DNA of 43,892 bases from Deltaproteobacteria bacterium. GTDB taxonomy: Bacteria > Bdellovibrionota > Bdellovibrionia > Bdellovibrionales > Bdellovibrionaceae. Positions 7,138-14,031 of this stretch are shown here, piece by piece. Every line of letters begins with the position of its first letter. Position 1 is the first letter of the stretch. The notes beneath the pieces were generated by a model, which had not been told where the DNA came from, did no database searches, and worked only from the letters and a program-made list of their open reading frames with translations. The position numbers and the translations under genes are program-made. The stretch is taken from positions 1-43,892 of the forward strand of contig JAFLCC010000022.1 in assembly GCA_017302835.1 (NCBI GenBank), read 5' to 3'.

Positions 7138-7683
7138 ATGAAAAACCAAGAGCAACAAACCAGTCCTAGAATTTACGTCGCATGTCTAGCAGCCTACAAC
7201 ACAGGACAACTGCATGGCGAATGGATCAATGCTGACCAAGAAGCACACGAAATTCAGGACGACATCAAATCCATGTTGGAAAGATCGCCAGAACCCAGCG
7301 CCGAAGAGTGGGCAGTCCACGATTACGAAGGCTTCAACTCCATTTCTCTAAGTGAGTGGCCCGATATTGAACGAGTCTCAACTCTTGCAAAACTGATTGT
7401 CGCACATGGTGAACCATTTTCGATCTGGTATCAAAACCAAGACGGAAGCAACTTTGATGTTTCCGAGCTTGAAGAAATGTTTTTAGAACAGTGGCAGGGG
7501 TCTTTTGAGTCTGAGACTGACTTCGCATATAAACTGCTCGAAGACTCAGGGCAACTGAGCGAACTTCCAACATGGGCACAGAATTACTTTGATTATGAAA
7601 GCTATGCTAGAGACCTACATTTAGGCGGCGATTTTTCTTTCACACGACATAATTGTCAGACCTACGTTTATCGCAATTGTTAG
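7138..7683 (+). CDS. ardA: ArdA antirestriction protein
   Basis: The start is ATG 7138, with AAGGAG about 8 bases upstream; the longer frame from 7078 has no such site. The 181-residue product shows the ArdA hallmarks in order: PRIYVACLAAYNTGQLHGEWI at the N-terminus (the AYN-x-G-x-LHG-x-W pattern), EEWAVHDYEGF near the middle, and YFDYESYARDLHLGGDFSF at the C-terminus. ArdA is an acidic DNA mimic that blocks type I restriction enzymes and protects mobile DNA entering a new host. It is slightly longer than the usual 165-170 residues. It marks this region as part of a plasmid-like or conjugative element. A terminator follows at 7719. Confidence 0.93.
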   Translation: MKNQEQQTSPRIYVACLAAYNTGQLHGEWINADQEAHEIQDDIKSMLERSPEPSAEEWAVHDYEGFNSISLSEWPDIERVSTLAKLIVAHGEPFSIWYQNQDGSNFDVSELEEMFLEQWQGSFESETDFAYKLLEDSGQLSELPTWAQNYFDYESYARDLHLGGDFSFTRHNCQTYVYRNC

Positions 7684-7718
7684 AGCGAAACTCTACTTTT
7701 CCTTCGGCAGAAGGATTC

Positions 7719-7757
7719 AAGGCGGACCGCATTTTCGTGCATTCCGCCTTTTCTTTT
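7719..7757 (+). terminator. Intrinsic terminator of ardA
   Basis: AAGGCGG (7719-7725) pairs with CCGCCTT (7744-7750), followed by TTCTTTT. It lies 36 bases after the ardA stop and also overlaps the end of the convergent minus-strand gene at 7756. Confidence 0.7.
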
Positions 7758-8115
7758 ATGCAGCATTCGCAGTTTGCGACTGCTCTACTAGAAATCCCGA
7801 AAACTCTTTTGTAAGCATAAAGCCAATGAATTCATCGCGAGTAATAGGTCCACGCATTTCGATATACCGTTGTCGCAGTTGCTCTTTGCGGTCTTCATTC
7901 GATAAGGACTGATCTTGCAGCCTTTTGATGTGTTCGTCTGACACAAGATCAAGTGCAAGATTGAGTAGCTGATCAACCTTAATCTTGCGACCGGCTTTCT
8001 TCTTATTTGCGGAAAGCAAAAGTTTTTCTGCTTTCTTTTGGACTTCAGAAGTGATGCGAATTGATTTCGGTTTTTGATTCGATTTTAAATTTGTTTTTGT
8101 GCTTTTAGATTCCAT
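7756..8115 (-). CDS. RHH-like small DNA-binding protein, mobile-element type
   Basis: 119 residues, basic N-terminus (MESKSTKTNLKSNQKPK). KSIRITSEVQKKAEKLL ... KIKVDQLLNLALDLV fits a strand-helix-helix (ribbon-helix-helix) pattern at about 17-57, followed by a charged helical tail and MRGPITRDEFIGFMLTKEF. Proteins of this kind are frequent accessory factors of plasmids and ICEs (relaxosome, partition or regulation), but I cannot name the family. It lies 29 bases downstream of the XRE gene on the same strand and probably shares its transcript. Confidence 0.6.
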   Translation of the reverse strand: MESKSTKTNLKSNQKPKSIRITSEVQKKAEKLLLSANKKKAGRKIKVDQLLNLALDLVSDEHIKRLQDQSLSNEDRKEQLRQRYIEMRGPITRDEFIGFMLTKEFSGFLVEQSQTANAA

Positions 8116-8144
8116 TGTTTGCTCCGTTTAATTTTGATATTTTG

Positions 8145-8540
8145 TTAGTTCGTTTGATTTTCTTGCGACGTATCGCCCTTGATATCGATAACGCCTTGGC
8201 CTTTTGGTCGCCTCAACATCTGAGACATAACTGCACGAATGGCTGCGAGCTGTTCGTCATCCATGAAACCAATCATTGATACACAGTCGTCTTTGAAACT
8301 GAGGACAGTCTTGTTGCCTGAGATCTTGTTGAACTGCTCCATCGTGTAGCCATAGGCCCTCACCATCTGCTCCACCCGAAAGCCTTCAACGGCGCGTTTG
8401 CCGTTTTCAAAGTGGCCAATCGTTGTATGGGTTACGCCCACAATGGATGCCGCCTGACGTGTTGTCAGACGTGCGTTTTCGCGCAAACGCTTTAGAACAT
8501 TTGCGACACTTTCATTTTTGTTTTTGGTTACTGGCTGCAT
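8145..8540 (-). CDS. XRE-family transcriptional regulator
   Basis: The chosen start is ATG 8540 because AAGGAG lies 9 bases upstream; the longer frame to 8576 has none. The 131-residue product has a Cro/C1-type helix-turn-helix at about 10-70: VLKRLRENARLTTRQAASIV, then GVTHTTIGHFENGKRAVEG. The tail (about 75-131) is a short helical region with no known domain (MIGFMDDEQLAAIRAVMSQM). It probably regulates itself and the downstream RHH-like gene, and perhaps the island. Inverted and phased repeats lie directly upstream (8611-8693). Confidence 0.85.
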   Translation of the reverse strand: MQPVTKNKNESVANVLKRLRENARLTTRQAASIVGVTHTTIGHFENGKRAVEGFRVEQMVRAYGYTMEQFNKISGNKTVLSFKDDCVSMIGFMDDEQLAAIRAVMSQMLRRPKGQGVIDIKGDTSQENQTN

Positions 8541-8610
8541 GTTTCTTGTCTCCTTTGGTTGATGCTTTCCAGACATCGAACTTGGAAACTACGAAACGCT
8601 GTTGTTTTGA

Positions 8611-8644
8611 GAAGTTAGCTGGAGGTTTCCAGCTTTCCAACTTC
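8611..8644. repeat. Nested inverted repeat upstream of the XRE gene
   Basis: GAAGTT (8611-8616) pairs with AACTTC (8639-8644), and inside it AGCTGGA (8617-8623) pairs with TCCAGCT (8628-8634), with a 4-base asymmetric insert on one side. It lies 70-105 bases upstream of the XRE start, where an operator or leader hairpin would be expected. A transfer or recombination site is the alternative. Confidence 0.5.
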
Positions 8645-8664
8645 CTGAATTTTTCTATTTTTCC

Positions 8665-8693
8665 GTAGCACAAAAGTAGCACTGAAATAGCAT
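8665..8693. repeat. Three short direct repeats with an exact 11-bp period
   Basis: GTAGCAC at 8665 and 8676 and ATAGCAT at 8687 repeat every 11 bases, about one helical turn, so they lie on one DNA face. This is the geometry of binding sites for a cooperative regulator, or of arm-type sites of a tyrosine recombinase near an attachment site. The rest of 8541-8867 shows no gene that I can support, although a short minus-strand frame near 8760-8820 has a Lys-rich end. Confidence 0.45.
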
Positions 8694-8867
8694 AACTCAG
8701 GAATTTTGGCGTATTCTCGCGTGACGATGGACGAAATCGAACCGGATCACTCGTTGAACTTTATCTCTTTGCAATTGCTGTTTTCTTTTTACTTTTCGCG
8801 GAGTTAGGAGATTGAAACTTGAGTCATCTGCGAGCGGTCCGAAATTTCATTTTACTTAGGTGTAAAA

Positions 8868-8957
8868 TGGCGGAGCGAGTGAGATTCGAACTCACGAGCC
8901 CCGCGAAGGGCTGCCAGTTTTCAAGACTGGTGTATTCAACCGCTCTACCATCGCTCC
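8868..8957 (-). tRNA. tRNA-Ser (anticodon UGA), CCA encoded
   Basis: On the minus strand, GGAGCGA at the 5' end pairs with TCGCTCC at the 3' end, followed by discriminator G and an encoded CCA. The anticodon arm CCAGT-CTTGAAA-ACTGG gives anticodon TGA (codon UCA). There is a long variable arm (GCAGCCCTTCGCGGGGCTC region), as expected for a class II serine tRNA, and the T-loop is TTCGAAT. It lies 64 bases downstream of serS on the same strand and could be co-transcribed. Its 3' end faces the accessory region, and an inverted repeat CATTTTAC/GTAAAATG (8848-8869) abuts the CCA. Confidence 0.95.
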
Positions 8958-9021
8958 GGGGTCAGTTGTATTGGAAATGACCCCGTGAGGCAAATGGAAT
9001 TTCATTTTATTAATCAATGCG

Positions 9022-10323
9022 TTACTGGAAACGAATCTCGCTCAGACCATTCATATATTTTTGAAGGACCAAAGGGACTTGGATAGTTCCTGATTCTGTT
9101 TGATAATTTTCCAATATTGCAATCAATGTTCTCCCTACAGCTAAACCGGATCCATTCAGTGTATGAACAAATTGCGGTTTATTTGATTGAGATTTAAACC
9201 GGATGTTAGCTCTTCGTGATTGAAAATCTTCGTAATTAGAGCAAGAGCTAATCTCGCGGTACTCATTTTGGCCTGGGAGCCATACTTCTAAATCATAGGT
9301 TTTTGCTGAACCAAATCCCATATCTCCGGTACATAGTAACATTCGTCGAAAGGGCAATTCTAAGCGGAGTAAAACCTCTTCCGCATGGCTTGTCAGAAGA
9401 TCGTGCATTTCATAGGAATGATGGGGATGAGAAAAAATCATCAATTCGACTTTGTTAAATTGATGTTGTCGAATCAAACCCTTGGTATCTCGTCCATGAC
9501 TTCCAGCTTCGGATCGAAAGCAAGGAGAATAGGCGCAAAACTTTTTTGGCAAATCCGATTCGTTTAAAGTTTCGCCGCTATAGTAATTTGTTACAGGGAC
9601 CTCGGCCGTGGGGATAAGAAAATAATCAAATCCTTCTAAATGAAAAAGATCTTCCTTAAATTTAGGTAGCTGAGTCGTCCCAATTAAGCTTTGGCTATTA
9701 ACAATAAACGGAGGGATCATCTCGGTATACCCATGATGTTCGCTATGCAAATCCATCATAAATTGAATCAGCGCCCTTTCAAGTCTAGATCCTGCGCCTT
9801 TTAAAAAAGCAAAGCGACTACCGGTGACTTTACCAGCTCTTTCAAAATCGATGATATTTAATTTTTCTCCAAGCTCCCAATGTTCTTTTGACTTGAATGA
9901 ATGTCGAGTCGGCGTTCCAACAACTTTTTCAATTTTATTATCTTCAGCGCCTTTGCCAACAGGTACCATTTCATGGGGCTTATTGGGAACCGTCAGCAAT
10001 AGTTGATAGACCTGTTGATCAACCTCACTGGCTTTTGTTTCCATTTCTTTTACACTTGCTGAAATTTTTCCAAGCTCGGCAATCAGGTTTGCAGGATCTT
10101 TCCCTTGTTTTTTTAATTGAACAATTTCTTGACTGGCTTTATTTTGACTCGCTTTTGCTGTTTCAGCTTGAGTCATTAGTTCTTTTCTGTTTTTATTTAA
10201 AGCCATAATTTGATCAATCAATGAAGTATCTCCGCCTCGATTTAGGAGACCTTTTTTATATAAATCTAAATAAGATGTCTGGCCATCCTCAGATTTTTTT
10301 TCTAATAGTTTAATGTCTAACAT
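9022..10323 (-). CDS. serS: Seryl-tRNA synthetase
   Basis: 433 residues, the usual length. The N-terminal coiled-coil arm that holds the tRNA-Ser variable loop spans about 30-110 (helical, Lys/Glu/Gln-rich). Class II catalytic motifs follow: [15 protein letters not shown], motif 2 [21 protein letters not shown], the [19 protein letters not shown] segment, and motif 3 with [20 protein letters not shown]. It charges tRNA-Ser with serine in the cytoplasm and also supplies Ser-tRNA-Sec where present. One of its own substrates is encoded immediately downstream on the same strand. Confidence 0.97.
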   Translation of the reverse strand: MLDIKLLEKKSEDGQTSYLDLYKKGLLNRGGDTSLIDQIMALNKNRKELMTQAETAKASQNKASQEIVQLKKQGKDPANLIAELGKISASVKEMETKASEVDQQVYQLLLTVPNKPHEMVPVGKGAEDNKIEKVVGTPTRHSFKSKEHWELGEKLNIIDFERAGKVTGSRFAFLKGAGSRLERALIQFMMDLHSEHHGYTEMIPPFIVNSQSLIGTTQLPKFKEDLFHLEGFDYFLIPTAEVPVTNYYSGETLNESDLPKKFCAYSPCFRSEAGSHGRDTKGLIRQHQFNKVELMIFSHPHHSYEMHDLLTSHAEEVLLRLELPFRRMLLCTGDMGFGSAKTYDLEVWLPGQNEYREISSCSNYEDFQSRRANIRFKSQSNKPQFVHTLNGSGLAVGRTLIAILENYQTESGTIQVPLVLQKYMNGLSEIRFQ

Positions 10324-10392
10324 CGCCCACCTACAGATAATTTTTTAAATACGTTTTAAATTGAATTTTGAATTCATTTTATCTCCTTGGGA

Positions 10393-10701
10393 TTAAGGAG
10401 CAATCAAGATATACATTTTGAATAATTGAATGACAAGGATACAAATTAAGTCAAAGACTAAAATTTTTGTAAATAGCCAGCCCGTAGAAATTCTTAAAAA
10501 AATTCCCATTACTACAATGGTTAAAAAAACCAATGAAAAAGATCCAAATTGAACCAGTTCCTGACCGATGAGGGCGATGGTTAAGCCCAAGAAAAATCCA
10601 CTGATTCCACGCAAGGAAATCAGTAATAAATCAATAAAAGTCGTTTTAATTTTTTCTTCAGTTCTACTTCCCATAGTAACAATTTGTTGTCTAATCCCCA
10701 C
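10393..10701 (-). CDS. Small three-helix membrane protein
   Basis: 102 residues: a short cytosolic N-terminus (MGIRQQIVTMGSRTEEKIKTT) then three closely spaced hydrophobic segments, GISGFFLGLTIALIG, SLVFLTIVVMGIFL and ILVFDLICILVIQLF. Its start overlaps the end of the TPR gene by 11 bases, so it is translationally coupled to it. The family is not recognised. It may be a membrane partner of the TPR protein. Confidence 0.65.
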   Translation of the reverse strand: MGIRQQIVTMGSRTEEKIKTTFIDLLLISLRGISGFFLGLTIALIGQELVQFGSFSLVFLTIVVMGIFLRISTGWLFTKILVFDLICILVIQLFKMYILIAP

Positions 10702-13612
10702 AACTTCCCCCTAAATTCTGAATTTGAGATAAAAACTCTTGCTTGTCTTTAGAGTTTGGCGACAAATCTAAATACTTGCAATAAGATCTGACCGCGGCTA
10801 GACGGTCTCCCCTGGCTTCAAATAAGGCACCCTGTTCTTTGTAAATATCTTCAAACCCGCTTTCTCTTTCAGCTGCAATATCTAGAAAACCTTGGGCCAT
10901 GTCAATCTGGCCCGCAAGACGATAGCAACGTGCCGCCCTTACATACACGTAGACGGGCTGTGTTCCCGTGTTAGTTGCTTTGGTGTATTCAGCAGCGCAT
11001 TCAGAATAGTTTTTACTGGCAAACTTGATTTCACCTACTAAAATATACGAATCAATCAAACCTGGATAAAGCTTTTTTTCGAGCTCGGCATTTTTTTCAG
11101 CTTCTAAAAAGTTACCATCAAGCAAATAGGTTTTTCCTAAAAACAAATGAGCTCTTGGAAATTTTTGATTCAATCTGATAACTCTTTCAAATTGATTTTT
11201 GGCCTCGGAAATTTTGGAAGCCTCTAAATATATTTTAGCCACTTCAAAAATCGGCTCGGCGTCGGATGGATCCAGGTAACTGGCTTTTAAATACTCTCCA
11301 ATAGATTTTTCGATTTGCCCCAATTGGTTATAACATTTACCTAGTAAAGAATGAGCCGCTTTATTTGATTCATTTAGGGCGATTACTTTTTCAAGAGCTT
11401 CAGAGGCTTGTTTAAACCGGTCTTCTTCAATATAAATTTCAGCAAGGGCAATGCGGTATTCATAAATAGATGGGTATTTTTTTATAATCTCGATAAGATA
11501 ATCACCACCATCATCAACGCCCTGGCGAGTGGCAAGGACTTTGGCATAATTTATTTGAGCTTCAACATTTGTTGAATCTAGCTCGATGGCTTTCAAAGCA
11601 AAGCTGTAAGCATCTTTAGAAATCTTTTCTCTGGATTCTTGTTCTTTTTGATTTGTGACTTTTGTTAAATTTGTAAGTTCTCTGGCTGCAGCGGAATAAA
11701 GAATGACGCTTTCGATATCAGCGTCGAAAATTTTAAGAGCTTTTTCTGCTAATTTCAAAGTTCCCTGGTAGTCTTTTTTTTTGAAGGCTAAATGAGCGAA
11801 CCCTCGCTGAATTTCATAATTTCCCTTACTTAAATAATCGGCCTGGATCAAAGTTTTCTCTGCTTCAGAGAAATCATAAGCATGTGATAAAAATTCTGCT
11901 TTTTTAAGATAAGATTTCACATTTGCTGAATCAGCTTTGATAGACTTATTAACCCAATCAACGGCCTCAAGGCCTTGCCCCAAACTCCAAAGGGCTTCGC
12001 TTGCCTTAAGCGCTGCTGTTGAATTTTTCGGGTTCAATTCAAAAGCGGCTTTACATTCCGCCTGGGCACGTACATATTCTTTTTGCCTTAAGTAGAGTTG
12101 ACAATTAAATAAGAGTTCTTCGTCTGGGCGTTCTGAATATTTCAAAGATTTATCACAACCGCCTAAACGAGTACATAGTTCCATGGCTAACTTACGTGAG
12201 GGATTTTTCTTTAAGTTGAGATTGGCAATTTCAAGAGCTTTTCTTTTATTTCCACGAATCAAGTGAACCTCAGAAAGGGCCTCGAAACCCTGAGCCTCTA
12301 ATCCTTTATCCATGAGAGTATCTATTTCCATTCCTGAGTTTAAATAATTTGAGGCTTTATCATATTGGTTTCTAGAAAATTCAAGTAGCCCGAGTCCAAA
12401 ATAAGAGGCTTTATGTTTTTTATTTTCTTTGATTGCTTGCAAGAAGAGGTTGTTCGCTTTACTTAAATCTTTAAGTTTAAAATTGGCCTTCGCTTGGAAG
12501 AAAACAGGTTTAACCCATTGGCCCGAAAGTTCTCTTGCTTTCTGAAAAAAAGATTCAGCAATCAGTGTTTCATTTTCCATTTCCAAAAGCTCGCCCTTCA
12601 TTTGATAAAGCAAAAAGTTAGAAAAATCTTTTTCTAAGATGGTATCTAAAGTATTAAGTGATTCTTTAAACCTTCCCTCCGAATAGAGTTTTACGGCTTC
12701 ACAAAAAAAACCACTTGTATCAATTTTATTTAGAGACTTGGTTGTTTTCGCTAAGGTGGACACGGTTTTTTGATCTTGATAATCTTGGAAACTAAAATAC
12801 CAGAGCTCTTTATAGACTTCACAAAGGAGCATCCTTGCCATTAAGTTATTTAATGAATTTTCAATTACATTGACGAGAATATTTTGAGCTTCAATATATC
12901 CTTCGACGCTATCAGGAGCGATGAATTTAAGAGCATGATTTGTTTTTTGATTTACTTGGGCATCGCTTAGAGTAATTTGACTTTTCTTAGGGGCTAAAAG
13001 CCGAATTCGTTCATTAGAATGAGAACCTGAATCGTCAAAAAAACCAAAATAGAGACTGAACGCTGCAATAAGGATCAAGGAAATAAATAAAGGCCATCTA
13101 AGAATATCTTTAAGTAGGTCTTTTTTTTCTTCTACGAGGTTTTTAAGCTCGATGACATTACCATTTGGATCTGAATTATTTGGATCTGAAGATAGTTGTT
13201 TTATTTCCTCTGAGGTGAGTTTTTTTCTCGCATCACTATTGTGAGTTTTGGTGTTTGGCTTTGGGACCGATGGGGGATCTATTTTTGTTAGGAGCGGTTT
13301 CTTAACATAGGGAATAATGACGGTCTCATCCAAAGGGGGTGTGTCTTCAGACTTTTTATGAGGGGGGTTTGGTTTTTTGGGGGCAGAATTCTTACCAGGG
13401 TTCATTTCATTCGCAAGAATTTCAAGGATTTTTTCATAGAAAAGAGGCTCTTTTGCGATGAAATCCCATTTTCCGCCTGGATAAATAGCTATTTTCTCTT
13501 CTCCAGTGATAAACCCCTCATTGATGTGATCCAAGATTTCGGCAGCGGTGTAAGGACCACCGATTTGACCCGAATTGAGTTGAACAATCCATGTTGTTGA
13601 TATTTTTGCCAT
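10691..13612 (-). CDS. Large membrane-anchored TPR protein with GYF-like N-terminal domain
   Basis: 973 residues. The first 70 (TWIVQLNSGQIGGPYTAAEI ... INEGFITGEEKIAI) resemble the GYF_2/DUF4339 type of small peptide-binding domain. A Pro/Lys-rich linker follows, then one transmembrane segment (about 173-192), then some 750 residues of tetratricopeptide-like helix pairs (for example SYLDPSDAEPIFEVAKIYLE), so the TPR part is probably periplasmic. Proteins of this layout occur in predatory and gliding delta-type bacteria, where TPR scaffolds organise envelope machines. The exact role is unknown. It is the first gene of a two-gene operon with the small membrane protein. Confidence 0.8.
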   Translation of the reverse strand: MAKISTTWIVQLNSGQIGGPYTAAEILDHINEGFITGEEKIAIYPGGKWDFIAKEPLFYEKILEILANEMNPGKNSAPKKPNPPHKKSEDTPPLDETVIIPYVKKPLLTKIDPPSVPKPNTKTHNSDARKKLTSEEIKQLSSDPNNSDPNGNVIELKNLVEEKKDLLKDILRWPLFISLILIAAFSLYFGFFDDSGSHSNERIRLLAPKKSQITLSDAQVNQKTNHALKFIAPDSVEGYIEAQNILVNVIENSLNNLMARMLLCEVYKELWYFSFQDYQDQKTVSTLAKTTKSLNKIDTSGFFCEAVKLYSEGRFKESLNTLDTILEKDFSNFLLYQMKGELLEMENETLIAESFFQKARELSGQWVKPVFFQAKANFKLKDLSKANNLFLQAIKENKKHKASYFGLGLLEFSRNQYDKASNYLNSGMEIDTLMDKGLEAQGFEALSEVHLIRGNKRKALEIANLNLKKNPSRKLAMELCTRLGGCDKSLKYSERPDEELLFNCQLYLRQKEYVRAQAECKAAFELNPKNSTAALKASEALWSLGQGLEAVDWVNKSIKADSANVKSYLKKAEFLSHAYDFSEAEKTLIQADYLSKGNYEIQRGFAHLAFKKKDYQGTLKLAEKALKIFDADIESVILYSAAARELTNLTKVTNQKEQESREKISKDAYSFALKAIELDSTNVEAQINYAKVLATRQGVDDGGDYLIEIIKKYPSIYEYRIALAEIYIEEDRFKQASEALEKVIALNESNKAAHSLLGKCYNQLGQIEKSIGEYLKASYLDPSDAEPIFEVAKIYLEASKISEAKNQFERVIRLNQKFPRAHLFLGKTYLLDGNFLEAEKNAELEKKLYPGLIDSYILVGEIKFASKNYSECAAEYTKATNTGTQPVYVYVRAARCYRLAGQIDMAQGFLDIAAERESGFEDIYKEQGALFEARGDRLAAVRSYCKYLDLSPNSKDKQEFLSQIQNLGGSCGD

Positions 13613-13769
13613 ATTTAATCATAAAGATAGAGCCACAGCTAATAAACAAAAAATTGGGTCTGCCTGGCAAAGCCTAACTTAGGACCTGTACCTTACTAAA
13701 AGCCTAGCTGAAGGAGTCTAGAGTGAGCAAAAGCTCTAAAGTCAACATTTAACATAGTTTTAAAAAAAA

Positions 13770-13805
13770 ATCTTGCAAATTAAAAAAAATCTTATATCTT
13801 GCAAA
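13770..13805. repeat. Direct repeat ATCTTGCAAA (two copies) in AT-rich region
   Basis: ATCTTGCAAA occurs at 13770-13779 and 13796-13805, 26 bases apart, just upstream of the RNA-like element at 13829. It may be a pair of regulator sites, or carry promoter elements (TTGCAA as a -35-like hexamer with TATAAA at 13815-13820), although spacer lengths do not fit a standard promoter. I see no gene in 13613-13828. Confidence 0.3.
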
Positions 13806-13828
13806 GATATATCTTATAAATGCAACTC

Positions 13829-13892
13829 CTTGGACCCCTCCAGGATTGTTTTTTCAAAGCCTCTTGGACCCCTCCACTGAGGCTTTTTTTTT
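13829..13892 (+). ncRNA. Putative small RNA or leader with two CCCCTCC hairpins and terminator
   Basis: Two copies of TTGGACCCCTCCA occur here. Copy 1 is a hairpin CTTGGA-CCCC-TCCAGG (13829-13844). Copy 2 (13864-13876) tops a second stem, AAAGCCTC (13856-13863) with GAGGCTTT (13879-13886), which is followed by a run of T, so it is an intrinsic terminator. No protein gene on the plus strand reads into this terminator, because the gene to the left (13612) points away. This implies a short plus-strand transcript. CCCCTCC is complementary to ribosome-binding sites, as in C-rich regulatory RNAs. It could be an independent small RNA or a terminating leader of the 14032 gene. Confidence 0.5.
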
Positions 13893-13994
13893 CTGAAAAA
13901 CCTATTTTTCGACGCCACTCAATATAACTTTGTCTTAATTATAATTTTACTGATCTCTAACAACTTTAAGCGGTAGGATTTTTCAAACAGAGTC

Positions 13995-14030
13995 TAAGGA
14001 GGGGCAGGGGTTACGCCTGAAGGAGGGGGA
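13995..14030 (+). promoter_or_regulatory. Leader with two G-rich Shine-Dalgarno-like blocks before the sigma54 activator
   Basis: GGAGGGG occurs at 13998-14004 and again at 14022-14028, the second being the likely ribosome-binding site for TTG 14032. Both are exact 7-base complements of the CCCCTCC elements at 13835-13841 and 13869-13875. The first block resembles a second ribosome-binding site with no gene behind it. This suggests RNA-RNA pairing controlling translation of the 14032 gene. Confidence 0.5.
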
Positions 14031-14031
14031 G

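Noticed and set aside
8700-8867. Possible remnant of an integrase gene or a second tRNA-like sequence (GGTTCGATTTCG on the minus strand near 8743-8732)
   Set aside because: The frame is broken by stops and no tyrosine-recombinase motif is visible; the T-loop-like match is short and lacks acceptor and anticodon stems.
13829-13892. Terminator of the TPR gene
   Set aside because: The TPR gene starts at 13612 and runs leftward, so it cannot use a plus-strand terminator located upstream of its start.
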